Below, one piece after another: positions 47,796 to 58,500 of a stretch of 64,000 nucleotides of DNA. Position numbers and translations under genes: made by a program. The DNA comes from Ananas comosus. Taxonomy: Eukaryota; Streptophyta; Magnoliopsida; Poales; Bromeliaceae. The stretch spans positions 3,910,634 to 3,974,633 of the forward strand of contig NC_033627.1 in the NCBI RefSeq assembly GCF_001540865.1, read 5' to 3'. The notes below the pieces were generated by a model, which saw only the letters and a list, made by a program, of their open reading frames with translations, searched no databases and had not been told where the DNA came from. Each line of letters opens with the position of its first letter. The stretch's first letter is position 1.

Positions 47796-47920
47796 TTTTA
47801 TATAATGTGGATGTGGGCCGTCGTTGATCAGGCCCGCTTTAATTTATTGGGCCCAAANTTTTATATAATGTGGATGTGGGCCGTCGTTGATCAGGCCCGC
47901 TTTAATTTATTGGGCCCAAA
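47796..47920 (+). repeat. 62-bp direct repeat flanking an N
   Basis: The same 62 bases, from TTTTATATAATGTGGATGTG to GGGCCCAAA, occur on each side of the single N at 47858. Two contig ends that overlap but were not merged would give exactly this picture. Confidence 0.9.
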
Positions 47921-48439
47921 TGATAATATTTAATGGGCTGGAATAAGGCCCCCCCCCCCGGTTTTCTTTTATTTGTTTGGGCTTTTATGAGGCCCACCAA
48001 CTCACATTTATGAATGGGCCTATTGTGGATTTTAAATTGTAATTATTGGCCCCAAAATTTTCTAGTCAACATGAGACCTATCAAAATTGTTTGAGTCTGA
48101 ATCTAATCAGTTTCGATTATGATTAGAAAAAAAAAAAAAATTTTCACTTCAAACAATATTATTGTATAACTTGCATTTATTTTGTATATTCTGTTTTGAT
48201 TATTTGGTATTGATTATATTATTGAGATTCTATTGGTTGTGATGTTATAATGTGTATTAATTTTGTGATGTTGTGATGTGTATTACTTTTGTGATGTTGT
48301 GATGTGTATTGATAGGTATCTTTATTGTATTCTTGTATTGAATCTTGTAATTCACTTTTCTTCAACATGTATCTGTATCGTATTCTTGCATTGAATCTTG
48401 TAATTGATTTTTCTGCGGCAAAGTACTAGTGGGCTGGTA

Positions 48440-48975
48440 GTCGTATTGGACACGGTGATCCATTCACCGTGTCCAATACAAATGTAATGGACACGGTGAT
48501 CCATTCACCGTGTCCAATACAAATGTAATGGACACGGTGATCCATTCACCGTGTCCAATAAAAATCTATTGGACACGGTGATCCATTCACCGTGTCCAAT
48601 ACAAATGTAATGGACACGGTGATCCATTCACCGTGTCCAATAAAAATCTATTGGACACGGTGATCCATTCACCGTGTTCTCTGGACACGGTGACTGGCCA
48701 TTCACCGTGTCCAATACAAATGTATTCAGCAACCCCGAAAATGGTTAAGTCCGTGTCCAATACAAGTAGCCAGGCCGTGTTTGGCCAAAAATGGAAGTGA
48801 AGGACACGGTAAATGGTTCACCGTGTTTAAACGCGGTGAACAGTTCACCGTGTTTAGACACGGTGAACGAATCACCGTGTCTTATGCAATCCTAAACCCC
48901 CGGGCGGTGGAGAACACACTGAACACGGTGATTGGTTCACCGTCTCTAAACACGGTGAACCAATCACCGTGTTTA
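48440..48975. repeat. ACACGGTGAT...TTCACCGTGT hairpin array, MULE 2 right end
   Basis: Seven or more consecutive copies of the palindrome GGACACGGTGAT..ATTCACCGTGTCC separated by 'AATACAAATGTAAT' or 'AATAAAAATCTATT' (period about 40), followed by more diverged copies that mirror the left inverted repeat at 42268-42640. Each can fold into a strong hairpin. Confidence 0.9.
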
Positions 48976-49129
48976 ACTTGAATACCAGGCCCAGGCCCTG
49001 CCCGCGTGGCGCTGACGTGGCGCTGGCGTGGCAGGGCCAGGGCCATTTTTGCAAATAAATTTTACACAGGACTAGTTTTGTAAATAAAATTTGTCAGGGG
49101 GCTATTTGTAAAAAAAGCCCCCTAAACTA

Positions 49130-49569
49130 ATGACATCTAATCTAAGCTTTTTTTATTAAAAAAAAAAGAAAAAAGAAAAAGGAAAAAAATAATAATGTAC
49201 CTAAACTCCGTTGGCATTAGGTCAAATTACTGACCCGTCAACCGAGAGAGGAAACCGGTAAACCGCTTCATACCACGGATGACGTGGTAGACCCGGCTCA
49301 TAGAATTCTAACGCATTCATTCCCCCTTCTCCAGCTCAGCATCCACAAACAAACCGAAGCACACCCCCAAATAAGGAAAAAGAAGAATTCAAAAAAAAAA
49401 AAAAGAAGAAATTTTTAATCGCCTCCTACACCTCCTCGATCCAAGAAGAGGGTCGTCGATCCGAGATCCGAGGGCCAGTTCGAGGGATCCGAGATCAAGC
49501 GCCGCGGCGGCGGCGGAGGCGGCGGCGGCGGCGGAGGCGGCGGCGGCGGAGGAAGGATCGGCGGCGGAG
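49130..49569. promoter_or_regulatory. 5' flank and leader of VPS35
   Basis: The region between the right target duplication of MULE 2 and the VPS35 start codon. A GGC-repeat stretch at about 49500-49560 lies directly before the ATG. MULE 2 therefore ends only some 450 bases from the coding start, inside the likely promoter area. No TATA box was identified with confidence. Confidence 0.45.
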
Positions 49570-52500
49570 ATGTTGCCGGAGGTGGGTGCGGAGGATGAGG
49601 AGAAATGGCTCGCCGAGGGCATCGCTGGGCTCCAACACAACGCCTTCTACATGCACCGCGCCCTCGTACCCAACCCCCCCAACCCTAACCCTAACCCTAA
49701 CCCTAAGCCTAGCAGCTCCCTCTTCTGATTCTTCTTCATGATCTCATTCTCCTTCCTCGTAGGATTCGAACAATCTGAAGGACGCCCTCAAGTTCTCCGC
49801 GCAGATGCTCTCGGAGCTCCGCACCTCCCGGCTCTCGCCCCACAAGTACTACGAGATGTGTACGCGATCGATCTAGCTATCATGATTCTTTCGATCGCGG
49901 TGGTCGTCTAGTGTGTTTTCGGGTCTCATTCGTGTTGAATTGTGTGTTTAGATATGCGGGCATTTGATGAGCTGAGGAAGCTGGAGATGTTCTTCAGGGA
50001 CGAGACCGCGCGCGGCAGCTGCTCCGTCATCGCTCTCTACGAGCTCGTGCAGCATGCAGGGAATGTCTTGCCCAGGCTGTAAGTTTGATCGCAGCGGCAG
50101 CTGCTCCCTTTTCGTATCGATTCTTGGAATTCTCCAAGTTTGTGATCCAACCTCCCGTTTGATTGATGAATTAATTGTGTACTATATCAATGTTGTTTCT
50201 CTTTGTAGGCATTTGCCAATGTGCAAACTAACTTAAACTCACCATTGGCTGAAGCCTATGTTAGTAGTGTTACAACTGGCCCGGTAGTTATGAATTCACA
50301 AGTTATTTATTAGATTGAAAGTTTTGTATATATAGCATAAGGTGCTTTGTATATGGTAGTTAGAGTCCCCAGTAAGGTTGTGGAAGGATGGAAAGATATA
50401 ATTAAAATGATATAGCTTGATACCATGTTTACAATAGGTTTTGAAGTAGTAATATAGAGAATTACAAAGATTTTGAATTTTACTATTTGAAAATGCTAAA
50501 AACAACATTGTTGGGCTTGTTTTTTCACTTAGTTCCTAATTTGTGAGTCTTGGTTCTTTTTTGTTTCATTTTATCTATGAGACTTTAACCTTTCCCTGTT
50601 AATGCGTCCATATCACTAGATACACATATCACATGCACTGGCATGCTTGCACACGCATTTCAGCACAAGTATCCCTCCTTATGCATGCACATTTGCATGT
50701 CTGTGCATCTGCATGTGTTTTGTGCATATGTGCACATCTTCCTTCTGTGCATGTGCATGTGTGGCTGTTGGAGTGTGTATATAAAAGATCAAAAGAGGTT
50801 TGTCATGCAAGTCAGGTTCTACTTAAAATTCTCTATGTGAAGTTCAATAGTTTTATTTATCAGGTATCTCCTCTGCACAGTGGGTTCTGTATATATAAAA
50901 TCAAAAGAGGCCCCTGCCAAGGATGTTCTTAAAGATCTTGTAGAAATGTGCCGCGGAATTCAGCATCCACTTCGTGGGCTTTTCTTGAGGAGTTACCTCT
51001 GTCAAATTAGCAGGGACAAGCTGCCAGATATTGGTTCTGAGTATGAAGGGTAAGGAGCATTTATGATATCTATAAAATCCAAATGGTTGCATTTTTCATC
51101 AGCAATGTTTGTATGTATGCATGTATTATACATATGATTCATGCAGAATGTGATGTGAATAAAATGCTTTTTCTCTATTTGTTTCATATGTTTCCTTTAC
51201 ATTAAAAGCACAACTTGATCTTTGTTGTCGCACAGTACTAGGACTTGATTATGATTTTCTTCACTATACTTTTGTTGAAACGGTTGTAGCCGCCTAGGCT
51301 AGTCAATACTTATTGCTGTTCATTCTATAACATTTCTCTTCAAGAATTTGGGGCCCTTATTTTGCAACTTGACTTTGGTCTAAGAGTAATAGCAAAGTAA
51401 AGATAGCTTGGTTGTTGGTTTACATGGCCCATGACAGGTTAATTCTGAGCATAACTGCCTAGTGTACATATACTCAATTTGACATACATGTCCATCTGTT
51501 TTTTTGCATCTAACAGAGTAGTTGTATACAGAGCAGCATTCATTCATCTCTTCGTGCTTCTATTTTATTTTAGTTTCTGTATGTTTGGATATCTATCTTG
51601 TCAGATGTTAATACTTGACAATATCGTCTTGTGGATCACACTATTAATCATGAGTGTTTGCTGTTCATATACATCATTGATGTACAAGTATGCACACCTA
51701 AGCCAAAGGCAACATCGTTTCCCTTAATGTGGAGTGGCTATTTATATTTAAATTCATTTACTAACTAAATTTTCCTTCCTCACCCTTTCCCTTTACCCAA
51801 AGAGAGATGTTCTCTTTTTCCCATTCTTCTGGATAGTAAGTGATCCAACTCTTGAGTCCATGCTGTTCACCGAACACAACTTATTCCAGATAATTGTTTC
51901 TGTGCATCAAAATCAAGGTCTGAAATTCCTAGCAGAACTTGAGCACTATACTTGATGCAGTAGATTCAGGTTGTTTTTTAAAATCCTGGAGAAAACATCC
52001 AAAATGGCTAAGTTCAGTCCAAAATCTAGGAAAACAGGACTTTAGGATGCACTGTAGAAGAACTATTTTTTCATTTGGAACTGCAGTATTTGTTTACCCA
52101 TGAATGTCCATGATGCTGATATTTTGCATTTTGACATGATCATTTTTTATATGAGTAATATAGTTATTAACAGCATTACCACAGGTCAATTTAGGGTTTA
52201 TCTAATGATTCAGGTTACATGAGTCTGGGCCCTGGAAACAGTCTCTTCTGTAGTAAAGACCAAAGCTACATACACCATGCTTAGTTGCTTACTGCATACC
52301 CTGCATTGACAGGAGTCGTAAACTTTTTAAAACTCTTGTAAGTTTGATATGAATCAATTCTAAAATCATGCTAGCATTGCCTCAAGTTATTTTTATCAGC
52401 AAATACGTACCTTTACATTAAGAACACAAATTTTCCCTGTTAATATTACTTTATGCAAACCATGCACTTTTCATCTTATATGGTCTTCTTGCTTATAAAT

Positions 52501-55500
52501 TAGGTATGTTTGCCAGTTTTGAGTTCCAAAAAAGACAAAGGAATATTTGGTTGAAATGATCATGTCTTCCACTGGATGTAAAATCAGGGGTTCTAATTTT
52601 TATTTTTTCCAATTTCAAATTCTAGGGACCTTGTTTGAGATCAAGAGGAACTTAATGTTGCTTATATATATATGTGAATATTAATGTGATAAAATAGATT
52701 GTCAAGATTACTCTGACCTGTTATAAGAGATCCAATGATAACCTAGTTACCTTAATGCATGTTATTTCAGATTTTGTCTCATTTCATTCACTTTATCAAA
52801 TTCGCAGGGACGGTGACACTGTTAATGATGCTGTTGAATTTGTTCTCCAAAATTTTATAGAAATGAATAAACTCTGGGTCAGAATGCAGCATCAGGTTGG
52901 CTATAGTGTTAAGTTTATCAATCCTATTATATATTTTGCATGTATAGTACCATAATACGGGCATGTTATAGACTTGGCGTGTTTCTGTACCATAACCATC
53001 TAAGTGGTTGTGCAGTTTATTTTAGTGATTTTGAATTATTTATACTTTTTCTGTTAGAATATGGTGAGTTGTGACTTTAAAAAACCGTCTGGTCTGCAGG
53101 GACCTGTTCGGGAGAAGGAGAAGAGGGAAAAGGAAAGGAGCGAACTTCGTGATCTTGTAATATCATTATTTTCAGGCAAACAAATCTAATCAACCTATAT
53201 AAATTAGCTTGTTCACAACTTTATGAAATTTTTTCTTGTGGTAATTTTCTTAGGTGGGTAAGAATCTTCATGTTCTAAGTCAGATAGAAGGTGTTGACCT
53301 TGAGATGTACAAAGAAACTGTTCTTCCTAGGGTGTTGGAACAGGTTAGAGTCTTATAATGATCTTTGCAATTATGTAATGTTACATGCACATTCATACAA
53401 TGAATCTCAGTAGAGCACTTCTTTGGCAGGTTGTTAATTGTAAGGATGAACTGGCCCAATATTACTTGATGGATTGCCTAATCCAAGTCTTTCCGGATGA
53501 GTACCATTTGCAGACTCTTGAAACATTATTAAGTGCATTTCCCCAGCTTCAGGTAAGATTTTTTTTTTTAACCCTAAATTATCTTTAGGGGATATTTTTG
53601 TGCAGGAAGTTATCTCATGTGATGCACAGGAACTTTAAGCTATATTTTATTTTAATGTAGCCAACTGTCGATACCAAAACAGTGTTATCACAGCTTATGG
53701 AGAGACTGTCAAATTATGCAGCTTCAAGTGCAGAAGTGAGTATTTTTGTCATGCAAATTCCCTGAACCAAAGCTTGGGATATTTTCTTATATAGATGATC
53801 TGCAGGTACTTCCAGAGTTCTTGCAAGTTGAAGCTTTTGCAAAATTAAGTAGTGCCATAGGAAAGGTAAATGGTATCATGATCTTGTGTGCCTTGTCTTT
53901 TGTTGACAATTTTTCTGCTCTTAAAATATATATACTGCCTTCAATCTGATGCAAACTGAATTTATCCTATGATTTTATTTTGTAGAAAATGATTTATTTC
54001 CCTTTTTCGTGGGAGGATTGTCATTTCTGATTAGGGGTTTTCTGGACTCTTTTAGGGTTTTCAGATTCTTATGTGATTTATTCAGGTCACTAGAGTTTGA
54101 TCCATAGTTGGATTGATCATTTTTTAGACCGTAAAGTCTAAACATACTCAATTCTTAGCTGTTATATATTAATTCTTTTCAAGATTGGTTGTGGCTCCCT
54201 TTTTTCAGTATTAGTGCGGCCTCCTCCTTTTCAGCTATATTTCTACTAGACAAAGTTGCTTCTGGCCACCATATTGTTGGTTTCGAATCATATATTTTCT
54301 AATCTATTTACAAAATTCTTAAACTCGCAAGAAGTAGCTGACATGTATCCATTAAGTATCCAACAACTATCAGACCTGGTTTGGACACACCTGGAATATT
54401 GATGCATATGCCTGTCATAGTTTTGAGCAAGGATTTAAGTCCCGTAGCACGGGGTCGTGCCGGAAACTTGCTGGCATGGTACAGCACCATATGTGCCTGT
54501 CTGTGCCGATGGATGCCGGTCACAAAAAATACAAGCGTGCCGACACATAATGGCATGAACTATTTATTTTCTTTAGCAACAAAATACTCCAACTATTTAT
54601 TATATATTTTTATCAAATATTTTGAACTTTTATTGAGAAACTTTCTTACTAATTTAAAGACTAGAAGGTTTTGAGCTGTGTTATCGGCACGAGAGCTGTA
54701 TCGTACCGATCTTTTGCTAGCACGATACGGTACGGTGGATACGACTCGTGCCGATGAGCACTTAAATCCTTGGTTTTGAGTGTCATTCCAATTCAGCAGC
54801 TTATCATGATGACAGGACAGTACATACTGGCTGGTATGTGAAGGCCTCAGTTTGATTCATTTCAATGTATGTCATGCCACTGTCACTGTATGCAGTTAAA
54901 TGGAGTGTTTTACAAGTTACAGATCATTCATACAGTTATACCTAACTGAGACCAAAGAGAGTGCAATGTAGGGGACACTAGTAGTACCATTTGGCCATCA
55001 TTTCTTTCAGATATTCAGTAAGTTACTTTATTGATTTTAACTTTTTTGACAGGTGATAGAAGCACAGGTTGACATGCCAGTCGTTGGCGCAATAACTCTA
55101 TATGTATCCCTTCTAACTTTCACTCTCCGTGTGCATCCTGATCGGCTTGATTATGTGGATCAAGTGCTGGTATTGCCTCTTCTCTTGAGCGTTAAGTTTA
55201 TATGTTGTAACACCTATAAGAAGCCGTGTTTTTTTTCTCAAAAAGTTCAATTTTCATACACAAGTATTGCAATCTCTTATTTTAGGGTTCCATGTTTCAC
55301 ATCTGATGGATGACCAGTGTACAAGCTGGTTTGATTGAAATGTCTCTCTTGCTTAGGTTATTTCTTCTTTTCATGCCTAATATTCCACAGGGTGCATGTG
55401 TCAAGAAACTTTCCAGTAAGGCAAAACTAGAGGATAGCAGGGCCACTAAGCAAATTGTTGCACTCTTGAGTGCTCCATTGGAGAAGTACAAGGATATTGT

Positions 55501-58500
55501 CACTGCATTAAAGCTCTCAAACTATCCTCGTGTTATGGATCACTTAGATAATGAGACAAACAAAGTAATGGCAGTGGTTATCATCCAAAGCATCATGAAG
55601 AACACTACCTGCATAGAAACTGCTGACAGAGTATTATCATTTTCCTATCATTTTCAGTGTTTGCAGAAACTCTTCCTTTCCTTATGACAAGAAATGTTGT
55701 TACCTTTAGGTTGAGGCTTTGTTTGAATTGATAAAAGGGCTTATAAAGGATATGGATGGGACTCGAGATGATGAGGTGAGTATTGGCAATATAGCCCTTG
55801 CGGGACATTTTGGCTTGCAATAGCATTTTTTTTATTTCTTGCAGCCTCAAGTGACCTATAAATTCTGCCTCATAAATGTTAACCCCCCATTTATTACCTG
55901 CTTTATCTATCATCTCAAGTTACTGTTTGTTATATACTTAATTCCTAGTTACACAGCAAAACTGATAAATCTCCTTCCAGCTTGATGAAGAAGATTTCAA
56001 GGAGGAACAAAACTCAGTTGCTCGTCTCATTCATATGCTGTATAATGATGACCCGGATGAGATGTTGAAGGTAACTGAAGTCACTGAAACGTAATTCATT
56101 TGTGCACTTTATGCTGATTTCATGGTTACTGATGCTGTTAGAGCATCGGTAGCTCATTCATTTTCACCACTTCACCACATTCTTCTTGAGCTAAGGGCCC
56201 AAGGCTTTGTGTTGTAACCTGCCAAAGAATTTCTTTTAATTTGGATATGCTTGCAGATGGTCACTTATAAGCTTGTTTTTGGGAATGAACAAAAGATTAG
56301 ATTTTTATCCATATGTGTTGGGTATGATGGGCTTTGGTTTTTGTTCATTATCGCCTTTAGTTTTCTGTTTTTTTATTATTAACTAGTTTTAAGGTCAGCA
56401 TAGAAAATCACTGACAACCAAAGAGGTCCTGACTGACAATTTTTTTCTTCAAGTATCAAACTTGCACTGCATATTGCTGGAATTTCAGTAGCTATATTGC
56501 CATAAATGTTCCTTGTTTGCTTTTCTTTTATGGCACATCATATTTCACAAAATATTTCATAGCGATTTTGAGGCATTTCGTATTAACCTACTTTAGTGCA
56601 TAGTTAGTTACTTTCTCTGTGATTTTCTGGTTGTTAATTTTGATGTATGGTGCCTATTCCTAAAACCAATATGTTTAATAATTTCTACCATTTGATAAAA
56701 AATTTCAGATTATATGCACTGTTCAGAAGCATATTCTTCTTGGAGGTCCTAAGCGTCTACCTTTCACTGTGCCTTCCTTGGTCTTTTCTGCACTTAAGGT
56801 TTGTCTTTCAGTTATGTTTATTATGATCAGTTTACATTGTTGTACTACTCAATGATTCAACAAAGTGTTCAGTATTTTCGTACTTATTGGATCCATTGTC
56901 GTTGTCATCTTACTTCCCATATGTGGACTGTGGAAGTAATTAATTGTTGCTGAAGACAATTCTACTTGAGAGAGAGGCCTTCTGAAAATGTATCAAGTTG
57001 GTTAGTTGGTCCAGTTGTCTGTCTTATCTCTCAGGAGTAGTTTATTCAACCAAGGACCAATTTATGGTTTTGTCTGAACATTTAGGAAGATTCTGGATGA
57101 AAGGTAGATTTTATTTTTTGATGGTCATCTGTGTACCTTTGTGGGACTCTATTTGAGGCAGAATCACATGGAAAACAAATGAATATGACCGATTACTTTT
57201 TATTTTCCATTGTATTTTTTATGCTCATAGGCACATAGCTGTGTTGTAGATATGTCCTGTAATTTGTGATTTCACCTGTTGTTCACTGATCAATTTTAGA
57301 AAAATCATATGATTCCAATTGAACCAGTACTATATACTAAAGTGTCTAATGGTAGAGCAGCATATTATGAATATTTGTACCGATGTCACTCTAGCAGTTT
57401 CTGCATAAAGGGTCATTGTGCAAATGCAAGTTATTTTTTTCCAAGTATGAAGCTGCCTGTTTATGGGATTATTAAGGCGGCATTTAGCATATCTAGAATA
57501 AGATAAAATTCATAAAGTGATATTGATTAACCACTGCTGTAGGCTTACTAACATGGTGATAGGTTTTATCCAACTAAAGGTGGTCAAAAGAACATAAGCA
57601 GGACAGGACATCAAGGGGCTAGGCTAAGTGAAGAAAGCAGTTCCTAATTTAGGCTAGTAAGACAAATCACAAATTCATGAAGTACGCTACTGTCAGTGTG
57701 GTATAATTCCTGTAGCATGCTTTGATTTGTGCTTCATTTTCCACAATGCTTGATAATTACAACTGGAAATTGTCTTAAAGTTTGTTTTTTGATTCCAAAC
57801 GCAAGTATACTCCCTGTTTTACTTTGGGCCTGAAGCAAGTTCGTTCATGTCTACCAAGGAAATGTGTCATGTATGTCATAAATTGTGTGAAGTATAATTG
57901 TTTCTAATTAGCTTATATTCTGTGCTGGCATATTAAAAAGAGTATTAAAATAATGTATACCTTCAGCAGTGACGGGCCTACTCTCTTTGTCTGCAGTTGG
58001 TTAGACGTTTACAAGGTCAGGATGGAGATTTGGTTGGCGAAGAAGTCCCAGCAACGCCTAAGAGAATATTTCAAATTCTACATCAGGTTGTCCTTGTGAA
58101 ATTCTTCTCAGTACCTCATTGAAGTTTAGATCAACAGATGTAATACGTATAGCTTGTTTTGGAAGACTGCATTATCTGGTTTTTTTCACGAAAAATCTTG
58201 AGATAAAGAGTGAAGCTCCTCTTGGTAGATAAGTGTCTTGTATATCAAACTACTGGAACATGGAAAGGGATCATTTATATGATTATTATCTTTTCATCCG
58301 CAATGTTCACCCTAGAAAGAAGGAAAAAGTAAAAAAAACGAATGTCACCCTTTGTTGTGCTCCAATACATAATTATGTAGGTGTGTGTGTGAGAGAGTAT
58401 ATATATACACACATATATACGCATACATATACATATATATATATATATAGATAGATAGATAGATAGATAGATATTTATATTCACATTATGCACACATAGA

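Larger units (their letters stand above)
42124..49120. mobile_element. MULE 2, about 7 kb, long inverted repeats
   Basis: Left end GGGGTTTTTTTGCAAATAG at 42124, right end ...CTATTTGTAAAAAAAGCCC at 49120, flanked by a perfect 9-bp duplication CCTAAACTA (42115-42123 and 49121-49129). The inverted repeats run for several hundred bases (about 42124-42630 versus 48480-49120) and contain ACACGGTGAA...TTCACCGTGT hairpins. Inside, in order: the 3' end of an element gene, a G/T-rich zone, a 156-bp array, a short GC-rich zone, a roughly 63-bp array, and unique AT-rich DNA. Two Ns (42675, 47858) interrupt it, so its true length and any transposase are uncertain. It shares termini with MULE 1. Confidence 0.85.

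Noticed and set aside
49679..49706. Telomere or chromosome end
   Set aside because: Only four units, inside an intron, with a normal gene continuing downstream.
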